From Roseiarcus sp963813195 (GTDB lineage Bacteria > Pseudomonadota > Alphaproteobacteria > Rhizobiales > Beijerinckiaceae), in the NCBI GenBank assembly GCA_963813195.1, contig CAWEYC010000015.1, positions 62,001 through 126,000 of the forward strand: a stretch of DNA of 64,000 nucleotides, given 5' to 3'. Both the position numbers and the translations under genes were made by a program. The notes under the pieces are model-generated. The model searched no databases. It saw nothing but the letters and a program-made list of their open reading frames with translations, and had not been told where the DNA came from. Positions 46,368-54,680 of this stretch are shown here, piece after piece (positions within the stretch are counted from its first letter, which is position 1; each line of letters starts with the position of its first letter).

Positions 46368-47165
46368 ATGTCGGCGGCTGTGCGCATCGGAATCATCGGC
46401 GGGAACGGCTGGCTCGGCAGTGCGATCGCCAATGCCGCGGTCGCCGCAGGGGTTGTCGAGCCGACGCGACTGACGCTCTCGAGTTGTTCGGACCGGCGAA
46501 GTTCGTTCCAGGCGCCCGGCGCCTACTGGACGAGGGACAACGGCGAACTCGTCGACCGCTCGGACATCGTTGTCTTGTCCGTACGTCCGCAGCAGTTCGC
46601 CGCGGTCGAAATCGACGCGCGGGGAAAGCTCGTCTTGTCCGTGATGGCGGGCGTGCCGGCCGCGGCTATCGCGGCGCGCGCAAAAACCGACCGCGTCGTC
46701 CGCGCGATGCCCAACGCCGCGGCGCGCCTGCGAAAATCCTTCACGCCGTGGTTCGCGACGCCGGCTACGTCGGACCAGGACAAGGCTCTGGCGCAGCAAC
46801 TCTTGGCGGCTTGCGGCGAAGCCGAAGAAGTCCCGCGGGAGAGCGACATCGATTATTGCGTCGGCCTGACCGGGGCCGGCGCCGCTTTTCCGGCGCTGCT
46901 CGCGCAAGCGATGATCGAGGCGGCGTTATCACAGGGCTTGTCGCCATCCTTGGCGCGCCGCGCAGCAATCGGCGTCGTTGCGGATGCAAGCCAACTACTT
47001 CTGGCGGATGGCGCGGATCCGTCGGCGATCGTTGAAGAGATGATCGATTACCGCGGCACGACCGCCGCTGGGCTCACGACGATGCGCGCGCATGGATTCG
47101 CGGACGCGGTGCGCGCCGGACTGGAAGCCGCGGCGCGCAAAGGGGCCGATATGGCAACGGGGTGA
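46368..47165 (+). CDS. pyrroline-5-carboxylate reductase-like protein
   Basis: 265 residues from MSAAVRIGIIGGNGWLGSAIA. Rossmann motif GIIGGNGWLG; VLSVRPQQF; VRAMPNAAARLRKSF; VGLTGAGAAFPALL and C-terminal YRGTTAAGLTTMRAHGF. ProC family, but GNGWLG replaces the common GxGNMA. Its stop is 8 bp before the DMSP-lyase-like gene, so they form an operon; the true substrate may not be pyrroline-5-carboxylate. Confidence 0.85.
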   Translation: MSAAVRIGIIGGNGWLGSAIANAAVAAGVVEPTRLTLSSCSDRRSSFQAPGAYWTRDNGELVDRSDIVVLSVRPQQFAAVEIDARGKLVLSVMAGVPAAAIAARAKTDRVVRAMPNAAARLRKSFTPWFATPATSDQDKALAQQLLAACGEAEEVPRESDIDYCVGLTGAGAAFPALLAQAMIEAALSQGLSPSLARRAAIGVVADASQLLLADGADPSAIVEEMIDYRGTTAAGLTTMRAHGFADAVRAGLEAAARKGADMATG

Positions 47166-47173
47166 GGAAAGGA

Positions 47174-47791
47174 ATGAACTCAACGCCTTCGGGGGTCGTC
47201 CGCGAACCGCGACTGCAAGCCTTTCTTGCGAGCCTCGCCGGCGCCCTGGCTGGTCACGCGATCAATGAAAACGCCGCGGCTGTGCTGAACAAGATTTTCG
47301 ACGCGCTACGTTTGCCGCGCCCCGGCTCGCAGCCGGCGGCGGAGCGCTTGCCGGTCTGCGCCTACCTCGCCGAAGCGACGGGGACAGCCCGGGCCTATTC
47401 CGCGACGATCGCCAGCGCGGTCGACGACTTCATGGGACTGGAGCCTCTGCTGCGCTGGGCGCCTCGCACTTCGGGCGGGCCGCTTGCGAGCGAAAACTGG
47501 CCGAGCGGCCACGCCAACGCGATGATCGTCGGGCGCGGCGGCCTCGAGTTGCGCGACGATGTCCAGATCGGCGTCTCGCTGCTCGCCCCAAACGTGCGAT
47601 ACCCGGATCATCGCCACGATCCGGAGGAGGTCTACCTCGTCCTGTCGCGTGGACGTTTCAAGCATGGCGCGTCATCCTGGTTCGAGCCGGGAATTGGCGG
47701 CACGTTCCACAACGAGCCAAACATCGATCACGCCATGGCTTCCGACGACTCGCCGCTGCTCGCCTTTTGGTTCCTCTGGTCGGGGACCTAA
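47174..47791 (+). CDS. DMSP-lyase-like cupin protein
   Basis: 205 residues; ATG preceded by GAGGAAAGGA. Cupin metal site: YPDHRHDPEEVYLVLS (His, His, Glu and Tyr at about 142-157) and NEPNIDHAM (His about 183). This is the layout of DddQ/DddL-type dimethylsulfoniopropionate lyases. N-terminal about 120 residues are helical, also like the family. The activity is unproven, and related cupins may act on other betaine-like substrates. Confidence 0.75.
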   Translation: MNSTPSGVVREPRLQAFLASLAGALAGHAINENAAAVLNKIFDALRLPRPGSQPAAERLPVCAYLAEATGTARAYSATIASAVDDFMGLEPLLRWAPRTSGGPLASENWPSGHANAMIVGRGGLELRDDVQIGVSLLAPNVRYPDHRHDPEEVYLVLSRGRFKHGASSWFEPGIGGTFHNEPNIDHAMASDDSPLLAFWFLWSGT

Positions 47792-47805
47792 CCTTCGATC
47801 ACCCC

Positions 47806-48696
47806 CTACAGGCGCTGCGGGATGGCCGCCGCAAAAAAATCGCTCGCGCGGCGCACCCGGGCCGGTACGAAACGACGTTTCGGCCAGACGAGGCTGACGT
47901 CTCTGACGTCGCTTACAAATTCGTCGAGAACCGTGATCACGTCGGGATGCTTCAGTTCCTCGGCGAGAGAGACTTTGGCGAACAGGCCAATTCCCACACC
48001 GGCGAGAACGCCAGCCCGGATCGTTTCGACACTGTTGGACGATAGATTTCCGCGAACGGACACGCTGAATCGACCTTCTGGCCCGACAAAGGGCCAATTC
48101 GCCGACTCCATCAGGCCGCCATATAAGAGGCAATCGTGATCGACGAGCTCAGCGGGAGTCCTCGGTATGCCGCGTTGCTCGAAGTAGCGACGGGAGCCGA
48201 CGCATACGAGGGGAGTCCGAGCGACGCGCCTGACAACCGCGTCGGGTTGGTCGACGGGCCCCACTCTTATCGCCAGATCAATCCGATCTTCGACCATGTC
48301 TCGCACGAAGTCCGAGAGAACGAGATCGACTTGAAGGCCGGGGTTGAGAGACAACAGGTCGGGAATAAGCGGCAAAATATGAAGGCGGCCGAAGGTGGAG
48401 GCAGCAGCAATCCTGATTAGACCCGCGGCATTGAGCGTGCTGCTTGTCAGTTCGCTATCGGCCTCATCCATCTCGTCAACAAGCGGTTTTGTCCGCTCAT
48501 AGCATCTCTGCCCCTGATCGGTCAGGGTCACGCTGCGGGTGCTTCGGTTGAACAGCGCCACGCCGAGGCGCTTCTCGAGCGCGCCGACAGCCTTGCTGAC
48601 AGCGGGCTGTGACTCACCCGTTCGGCGCGCGGCGGCGGAAAAGCCGCCGGCTTCAACCACGGCGATGAAGGCGTTCAATTCGTGGAAGCGATCCAT
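47806..48696 (-). CDS. LysR-family transcriptional regulator
   Basis: 296 residues from MDRFHELNAFIAVVEAGGF. HTH FSAAARRTGESQPAVSKAVG, VALFNRSTRSVTLTDQG; effector domain with VDLVLSDFVRDMVEDRIDLA. Convergent with the DMSP-lyase-like gene and divergent from the SDR at 48822; the intergenic region holds an ATTCCTCATGAGAAT dyad (48709-48723) as a likely operator. Confidence 0.92.
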   Translation of the reverse strand: MDRFHELNAFIAVVEAGGFSAAARRTGESQPAVSKAVGALEKRLGVALFNRSTRSVTLTDQGQRCYERTKPLVDEMDEADSELTSSTLNAAGLIRIAAASTFGRLHILPLIPDLLSLNPGLQVDLVLSDFVRDMVEDRIDLAIRVGPVDQPDAVVRRVARTPLVCVGSRRYFEQRGIPRTPAELVDHDCLLYGGLMESANWPFVGPEGRFSVSVRGNLSSNSVETIRAGVLAGVGIGLFAKVSLAEELKHPDVITVLDEFVSDVRDVSLVWPKRRFVPARVRRASDFFAAAIPQRL

Positions 48697-48821
48697 CCTA
48701 TTCCTCATGAGAATTAATATCATGAAACCTTACGCCATTATCTGCGCTTCTGACATGCCCACATAAGGAACCTCAACCGCCTCCCCCGGACGAGCCGGGG
48801 ACGCAAACCGAGGGGAAGTCT

Positions 48822-49572
48822 ATGTCGAGATTGGCAGGCAAGGTCGCGGTCGTCAGCGGCGGTGCGAGCGGCATCGGGCTCGCCATCGCCCAGCGGTTCG
48901 TGAAGGAAGGCGCGCACGTGTTCATCTTCGGTCGGCGGCGGAAGGCGCTTGACGAAGCGGTGAAGCTCATCGGCGCCAACGTCACCGCGATCCAGGCGGA
49001 CGCGTCCAGGCTCGAAGACCTCGACCGCGTCGCCGAGGCCGTCCGGAGCGCGAAGGGCAAGGTGGACGTGGTCGTGTCCAACGCCGCCCTGGTCGAGCAG
49101 GTCCCGCTGCCCGAAATCACGGAGGACCACTACGATCGCACGTTCGATCTGAACGCCAAGGCGCCTCTGTTCCTCGTGCAGAAGATTGCTGCCGATGATG
49201 GGTCGCGGCGGATCGATCATCCTGGTGTCCTCGGCCATGCATACCATGGGCCTGGCGAACCACTCGACCTACGCCGCTACCAAGGCGGCGTTACGTTCGT
49301 ACTCGCGGACCTGGGCGGCCGAGTTTAGGGATAGCGGCATCCGAGCGAACACGCTGAGCCCGGGCGTCGTCGACACGCCGATGCTCGACTCCCAGGCGAC
49401 CACGCCCGATGAGGCCGCCGCGATCCGTAAGGGTTACGCCAGCTACACTCCCATGCTGAGACTTGCGCAGCCCGAGGAACTCGCCGACGCGGCCCTCTTC
49501 CTCGCCTCGGACGAGAGCTCGTTCATGACGGGCTCCGACATGGTCGTCGACGGCGGCGTCAGCAACGTCTGA
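48822..49572 (+). pseudogene. SDR-family oxidoreductase with a frameshift
   Basis: Frame 1 from 48822: SGGASGIGLAIAQRF, FGRRRKALDEAV, SNAALVEQVPLP, LNAKAPLFLVQK. After about 49177 the homology continues in another frame: LLPMMGRGGSIILVSSAMHT, TYAATKAAL and the C-terminal MVVDGGVSNV. One extra base at CAGAAG-A-TTGCTG explains it. With correction it would be a full 250-residue SDR with Ser and YxxxK. Could be a sequencing error. Confidence 0.82.
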
Positions 49573-49704
49573 CGAAGGTCATCCGAGCCCACGGCGTCGG
49601 TCGTCCAAGACCGACGGAACCCTCGGAGATTATGGCGCACATCAGTGCCGCCCTGGTCGCGGTGCCGAACTGAATTTCCTGCAACGGTCGATATGGAGAT
49701 CAAC

Positions 49705-50307
49705 ATGACATACGCCATCATAGGCACGGGGCTGATGGGCGCGACGCTCGCCCGCTTCTTCGCCGCGAAGACCATTCCCGTCCTCATCGCCAATTCGCGC
49801 GGCCCCGAAACCCTCGGCGAACTCACCGCCGAACTCGGCGCCAGCGTCAAGGCGGTCACGGTCGACGAAGCTGTCGAAGCCGATATCATCCTCGTCGCGG
49901 TCGCAGCGCTCGCTTTCAAGGACGTCGGCGCGGCGCTGCAGGACTGGTCGGGCAAGATCGTCATCGACGTGACGAACGGCTTCATGCTGCCGCCGGAGGT
50001 GCAGCAAGCCGAATACCAGGGGCGGCTCACATCCGAGGTCAACGCGGAGCGTGTTCCGGGCGCGAAGCTGGTCAAGGCCTTCAATCAACTGCCGCTCAAG
50101 GTTCTCGCCAGCCCATTGCCCGACAATGTCGGTCGAAGGGTCGTGTTCGTCTCGAGCGACCATGAGGATGCGAGCGCCACCGTCGCGGCACTCGCGGAAA
50201 AGCTTGGCTTTGCAGCCATCGAAGTCGGCAGGATCGCCGAGGGCGGCCGCCTGATCCAGGCGCGGGCGGCCCTCGTATTTCAGAATCTCATCAAGTACCC
50301 GATGTAG
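49705..50307 (+). CDS. NADPH-dependent F420 reductase-like protein
   Basis: 200 residues. MTYAIIGTGLMGATLARFFA dinucleotide fold, IANSRGPETLGELTAELG, VKAFNQLP and RVVFVSSDHEDASATVA. NAD(P)-binding family F420_oxidored, in non-F420 bacteria an oxidoreductase of unknown substrate. ATG 49705 fits the Rossmann start; ATG 49693 is possible. Confidence 0.85.
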   Translation: MTYAIIGTGLMGATLARFFAAKTIPVLIANSRGPETLGELTAELGASVKAVTVDEAVEADIILVAVAALAFKDVGAALQDWSGKIVIDVTNGFMLPPEVQQAEYQGRLTSEVNAERVPGAKLVKAFNQLPLKVLASPLPDNVGRRVVFVSSDHEDASATVAALAEKLGFAAIEVGRIAEGGRLIQARAALVFQNLIKYPM

Positions 50308-50554
50308 GGTTGGCCGAAAGGCGACGTCCATCGACGCGGCTTGATCGCTTCTTGGCGCGTATAATGACATTGGCGCCTCCTCCGCTTCCGCTGCAAAGTC
50401 GGTCACGCCGAGGGTGGCGAGTTGCGAGGTCCAGAACGCGAATGTCTTCGCATACTGATCCCAGGCCCGAAGGGTCGCGCCATTTCCCGTCCACTCCAGT
50501 AATGCGTTACCGTAATGACATAATGCTACTGTAATGCGCGATTGGCCGCGCGCC

Positions 50555-50953
50555 CTACCTCAGCCAATTCTCCCACGTCAGCCCCTCGACGCGAGCGAAC
50601 TCCGCCTCGTTGTCGGTGACGAGCGTAAGGCCGAGGGCGATCGTCTGCGCGGCGATCAGCAGGTCGTTGCCGCCGATCCGTCGGCCGGCGCGCTCGAGCC
50701 GGGCCCGGATCGTCGCGTAGGCGACATCGGCGGGGGCCTCGAAAGGCAAGACTTCGAGCGCGCCGAGCACGGCTTCGAGCTGGCGGGTCAGCCGGGCCGA
50801 GCGTTTCTTCTCGGCGCCGAAGCGCAATTCCGCTGCCACAATGACGCTCGCGCAAACGTTCGTCCCGCCGACGCTGCGGATGTGCCCGACAACGGCTCCC
50901 TGCGGGTTTCGGATCAGGTCGGAGACGATATTGGTGTCGAGGAGGTAGCGCAT
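50555..50953 (-). CDS. vapC: VapC-type PIN-domain toxin
   Basis: 132 residues: LLDTNIVSDLIRNP (Asp6), SVIVAAELRFGAEKK (Glu), GGNDLLIAAQTIALG (Asp) and LVTDNEAEFARVEGL (Asp), all four acidic PIN positions. Ends NWLR. Ribonuclease toxin; overlaps the antitoxin stop by one base (TGATG). Confidence 0.93.
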   Translation of the reverse strand: MRYLLDTNIVSDLIRNPQGAVVGHIRSVGGTNVCASVIVAAELRFGAEKKRSARLTRQLEAVLGALEVLPFEAPADVAYATIRARLERAGRRIGGNDLLIAAQTIALGLTLVTDNEAEFARVEGLTWENWLR

Positions 50954-51186
50954 CAGATATCGACGGGGCCCGGCGGCTCATCGTCAATCGACGGAAACTC
51001 CTCTTTGAGCGGCTTCAAGCTGGCCAGCACGTCCAGCAGCGATCGCGGCGCCGTTGGTTCGATGATTAGCTTGTCTCCCTCCTTGCGCATGATCGCGTCC
51101 GCGCCCGGCAATTCGAACTCGCGCGGTATCCGCACGGCCTGGTTCCTGCCGTTCTTGAAAAGCCTGACATGGCGCGCCACCGTCAT
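50953..51186 (-). CDS. vapB: VapB-type antitoxin
   Basis: 77 residues: RLFKNGRNQAVRIPREFELPGADAIM split as the AbrB-like DNA-binding strand, GDKLIIEPTAP, then an acidic toxin-binding tail LKEEFPSIDDEPPGPVDI. Directly upstream of vapC. The repeats at 51439-51478 lie 250 bp upstream of it. Confidence 0.92.
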   Translation of the reverse strand: MTVARHVRLFKNGRNQAVRIPREFELPGADAIMRKEGDKLIIEPTAPRSLLDVLASLKPLKEEFPSIDDEPPGPVDI

Positions 51187-51438
51187 TTCGCCCCCGCTGA
51201 CATAGGCCGAAGCCTATGCCATTATAGCGCGCTTGTCACCCGCCGCAGGCGCGCGAGGGATCGCAATCACGAAAACCCGATCTTCCTGATAAACAGAAAT
51301 CGTGCTATCCTAGCACATTGATTTTCACCCCCGCCGCCCTCTCCCGACGCCCGCCTTGACAAACCCCGCACCCCCGCCAAATCTCCGCTCTCCCTCCCGC
51401 AACCCATTGATATCACTAAACATGCCGTCAAGGAAACC

Positions 51439-51478
51439 CTTGACAACCCTTGACATTCCTTGACATTCCTTGACATTC
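51439..51478 (+). repeat. four 10-bp TTGACA-containing tandem repeats
   Basis: CTTGACAACC, then CTTGACATTC three times, exactly one helical turn apart, with looser CTTGACG copies on both sides. Lies in a 341-bp gap (51187-51527) between vapB and the end of rarA. Each unit contains a consensus -35 box. Apart from these repeats I see no gene in the gap. Confidence 0.75.
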
Positions 51479-51527
51479 CAACCGGAAACTTGACGAAACT
51501 TGCCGCCGCCCTTGACGGGGCCGCCTC

Positions 51528-52835
51528 CTACCCCTGCCCCCGCTCGCGCCGCAGCTTCGCCCAATAGTCCAGCCGCTTCCTGATCTCGCGCTCGAAACCG
51601 CGCTCGACCGGCTCGTAGAGCTTGCGCCGGCCGAGCGCCTCCGGCCAGTAGTTCTGGCCGCTGAAGGCGTCGGGCTCATCGTGGTCGTAGGCGTAATCGG
51701 CGCCGTAACCCTCCTGCCGCATCAGCCGCGTCGGCGCGTTGAGGATGGTCTTGGGCGGCGTCAGCGATCCCGCCGACTTGGCGAGATCCCTGGCGGCGTT
51801 GAAGGCCGAGTAGACGGCGTTGGATTTGGGCGCGGTCGCGACATAGACGACGGCCTGGGCGATCGCCAGTTCGCCCTCGGGACTGCCGAGAAAGTCGTAG
51901 GCGTCCTTGGCGGCGTTGGCGACGACGAGCGCCTGCGGGTCGGCGAGGCCGATGTCCTCGCTCGCCATGCGCACGACGCGCCGCGCCAGGAACAACGGGT
52001 CCTCGCCGGCGTCGAGCATGCGCGCGAGATAATAGAGCGCGGCGTCCGGGTCCGAGCCGCGCACGCATTTGTGCAGCGCCGAGATCAGGTTGTAATGGCC
52101 CTCCTGCGCCTTGTCGTAGATCGGCGCGCGGCGCTGCACGACCGTCACCAGGCCGGCGGCGTCGAAAATCTCGCCTTCGCGAGCGGCGCGCCACACTTCC
52201 TCGGCGAGAGTCAGCGCGGCGCGGCCGTCGCCGTCGGCCATCCGCACCAGCGCGGCGCGCGCCTCGGCGTCGAGCGGCAGCGGCTTGCCGACGAGGCTTT
52301 CGGCGCGGGCCGCCAGCTTTTCGATCGCCTCCTCGTCGAGCGCGCGGAAGACGAGGACGCGGGCGCGGGAGAGCAACGCCGCATTGAGCTCGAACGAGGG
52401 ATTCTCGGTTGTCGCGCCGATCAGGGTGATCGAGCCGTCCTCCATGACGGGGAGAAACGAATCCTGCTGCGCCCGGTTGAAGCGGTGGATCTCGTCGACG
52501 AACAGCAGCGTCGCGCCGCCGACCGCGCGCCGCGCCCGCGCCGCCTCGAAAATCTTCTTGAGCTCGGCGACGCCGGTGTGGATCGCCGAGACCTGCACGA
52601 ACTCGGCCTTCGCCTGGCGGCCGATCAGCCGGGCGACCGTGGTCTTACCCGAGCCCGGCGGCCCCCAGAAGATCATCGAGCCGAGGGACGGGGCCTGCAG
52701 CAGCCGCGTCAGCGCGCCCTCGGGGCCGGTCAGATGCTCCTGCCCCGCGACCTCGGCGAGGCTCCGCGGGCGCAGCCGCTCGGGCAGCGGCGCGGGGGGC
52801 GCCAGAGGGCTCAGAATGTCGGGCGGACCGTTCAT
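51528..52835 (-). CDS. rarA: replication-associated recombination protein A
   Basis: 435 residues from MNGPPDILSPL. AAA+ clamp-loader-like ATPase: Walker A GPPGSGKTT, Walker B LLFVDEIHRFN, sensor 1 IGATTENPSF, arginine finger ALLSRARVL; C-terminal tetramerisation with HYNLISALHKCVRGSDPDAA and GYGADYAYDHDEP. Maintains stalled forks. Convergent arrangement downstream with the repeats, divergent from the serine hydrolase. Confidence 0.95.
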   Translation of the reverse strand: MNGPPDILSPLAPPAPLPERLRPRSLAEVAGQEHLTGPEGALTRLLQAPSLGSMIFWGPPGSGKTTVARLIGRQAKAEFVQVSAIHTGVAELKKIFEAARARRAVGGATLLFVDEIHRFNRAQQDSFLPVMEDGSITLIGATTENPSFELNAALLSRARVLVFRALDEEAIEKLAARAESLVGKPLPLDAEARAALVRMADGDGRAALTLAEEVWRAAREGEIFDAAGLVTVVQRRAPIYDKAQEGHYNLISALHKCVRGSDPDAALYYLARMLDAGEDPLFLARRVVRMASEDIGLADPQALVVANAAKDAYDFLGSPEGELAIAQAVVYVATAPKSNAVYSAFNAARDLAKSAGSLTPPKTILNAPTRLMRQEGYGADYAYDHDEPDAFSGQNYWPEALGRRKLYEPVERGFEREIRKRLDYWAKLRRERGQG

Positions 52836-52951
52836 GATTTCCTTGTGTCCCCGCGTCCCCGCCAAGTCCAGTCCGGCCCCCGGTCCTGTCTTGCCCGCGG
52901 GCAACGATTATAACATTGTGCGCGCGCTTCGAGGGAAGCGAGGAGGATTCG

Positions 52952-54151
52952 ATGAACGCCCCGTCCAATGCTCTTTCCGGCCTGCCGACGGCCCGGCCCG
53001 AGGAGGTCGGCCTGTCGCGCGTCGCCCTGCAAAGGCTCGCCGACGTCATGTCGCGGGAAATTGACGCGGGCCGCGCGCCGGGCGTCGCGATGCTCGTCGC
53101 GCGCCACGGCAAGGTCGCCTTCTCGCAATCGCTCGGCCTGCTGCGGCCCGGCGGGCCGCCGATGTCGGCCGACGCGATCTTCCGCATCTATTCCATGACC
53201 AAGCCGATCGTCTCGGTCGCCGCGATGACGCTGGTCGAGGAAGGCCGGCTCATGATTTCCGACCCCTTGGAGAAATACATCCCGGCCTTCGGCAAGACCA
53301 TGGTCGGCGTCGAGAACGGCGACAAGCTCGATCTCGCGCCCGCCAAGCGGCCGATCACGATCCAGGACCTGCTGCGCCACACGTCCGGCCTCACCTACGG
53401 CTTCACCGGCGTTTCGCAAGTCCAAGGGATCGTCAAGGCGGCCGGACTGATGGGCCAGGAGAGGAGCCTCGCCGAGCATGTCGAGGCGCTCGCCGCGTTG
53501 CCGTTGCGGTATCAGCCCGGCGAAGTCTGGGAATACAGCCTGTCGACCGACGTCCTCGGGCGCGTCGTCGAGATCATCTCCGGACGCAGCCTCGGGGAAT
53601 TCCTCCACGAGCGCATTTTCGCGCCGCTGGCGATGAACGATACCGCGTTCTACGCGCCCGATGCGAAGCGCGACCGGCTCGCCCAGCCGTTCTCGTTCGA
53701 CTTTCTGAACGCGGCGGGAGTCGACACGATTGAAGCGCGCCAGCCGCCGCGCTGCGAGTTTGGCGGTGGCGGGCTCGTCTCGATGATCGGCGATTACGCG
53801 CGCTTCCTCGCCATGGCCAGCGGCGGCGGCGCGTTCAATGGCGGGCGCATCCTCGGCTCGCGGACCCTCGCCTATATGGCGAGCGACCATCTGGGGCCGC
53901 ATGTCGTCAAGAACCATCCCCTGCTATGGCCCGGCCACGGTTTCGGCCTCGGCTTCGCGGTGCGGCTCGACGCCGGCATCGCGCCGACCGCGGGCGCGGT
54001 CGGCGAATATTTCTGGGGCGGCATGGCGGGCACCGTGTTTTGGATTTCGCCGCGCGACGCGCTGTTCGCGATCCTCATGGTGCAGGCCCCGGAGCATCGC
54101 GAACATTTCCGCCTGCTCTTCCGCAATCTCGTCAACGCGGCGATCGTTTGA
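52952..54151 (+). CDS. serine hydrolase, beta-lactamase class C family
   Basis: 399 residues from MNAPSNALSGL. SxxK nucleophile in YSMTKPI (about 87-90), YxN-like YSLSTDVLGR (Asn replaced) and C-terminal HGFGLGFAVRLD, replacing the KTG box. No signal peptide, so probably a cytoplasmic esterase of family VIII type and not a true beta-lactamase. Confidence 0.9.
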   Translation: MNAPSNALSGLPTARPEEVGLSRVALQRLADVMSREIDAGRAPGVAMLVARHGKVAFSQSLGLLRPGGPPMSADAIFRIYSMTKPIVSVAAMTLVEEGRLMISDPLEKYIPAFGKTMVGVENGDKLDLAPAKRPITIQDLLRHTSGLTYGFTGVSQVQGIVKAAGLMGQERSLAEHVEALAALPLRYQPGEVWEYSLSTDVLGRVVEIISGRSLGEFLHERIFAPLAMNDTAFYAPDAKRDRLAQPFSFDFLNAAGVDTIEARQPPRCEFGGGGLVSMIGDYARFLAMASGGGAFNGGRILGSRTLAYMASDHLGPHVVKNHPLLWPGHGFGLGFAVRLDAGIAPTAGAVGEYFWGGMAGTVFWISPRDALFAILMVQAPEHREHFRLLFRNLVNAAIV

Positions 54152-54167
54152 AGGCCGCGCCCGAGCC

Positions 54168-54614
54168 TCACCACACGCCGGTGTTCGGCATCGACGTCCA
54201 GGGCTCGGCCGGCGCGAGCGCCTCGCCTTTCTGGAGCAACTCGATCGAGATCGCATCGGGCGAGCGGATGAACGCCATGCGGCCGTCGCGCGGCGGACGG
54301 TTGATGACGACGCCCGCTTTCTGCAGCCGCTCGCAGGTCGCGTAGATGTCGTCGACCTCATAGGCGAGATGGCCGAAATTGCGGCCGCCGGTGTAGACTT
54401 CGGGATCCCAGTTGTAGGTCAGCTCCAGCAGCGGCGCCTGGGTCTTCTTGGCAGCCTCGACGTCGCCTGGCGCCGCAAGGAACACCAGCGTGTAGCGGGC
54501 CTTCTCGTTGCTCATCCGCCGCACCTCGACCAGGCCGAATTTGGCGACGAAAAAGTCCAGCGACGCGTCGAGGTCGGTGACGCGAATCATAGTGTGCAGA
54601 TATTCCATGGTCAT
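54168..54614 (-). CDS. lactoylglutathione lyase (glyoxalase I) family protein
   Basis: 148 residues: YLHTMIRVTDLDASLDFF (His), LLELTYNWD (Glu), FGHLAYEVDD (His) and ISIELLQKGE (Glu), the full glyoxalase I metal set. Isomerises the methylglyoxal-glutathione hemithioacetal in known members. ATG 54608 is an alternative start. Confidence 0.92.
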   Translation of the reverse strand: MTMEYLHTMIRVTDLDASLDFFVAKFGLVEVRRMSNEKARYTLVFLAAPGDVEAAKKTQAPLLELTYNWDPEVYTGGRNFGHLAYEVDDIYATCERLQKAGVVINRPPRDGRMAFIRSPDAISIELLQKGEALAPAEPWTSMPNTGVW

Positions 54615-54680
54615 GGTCCTTCCGGTTTGCGTCGCCGCAGCCGACAGAGCATAACGGCCGCACGCGAGGGGGCCTTATAC

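Noticed and set aside
51439..51478. Possible CRISPR array
   Set aside because: Units are contiguous 10-mers with no spacers and no cas genes are near.
53838..54680. Upstream extension of the CDF transporter ORF
   Set aside because: It overlaps the serine hydrolase and the glyoxalase gene; the CDF fold starts at Met 54681.
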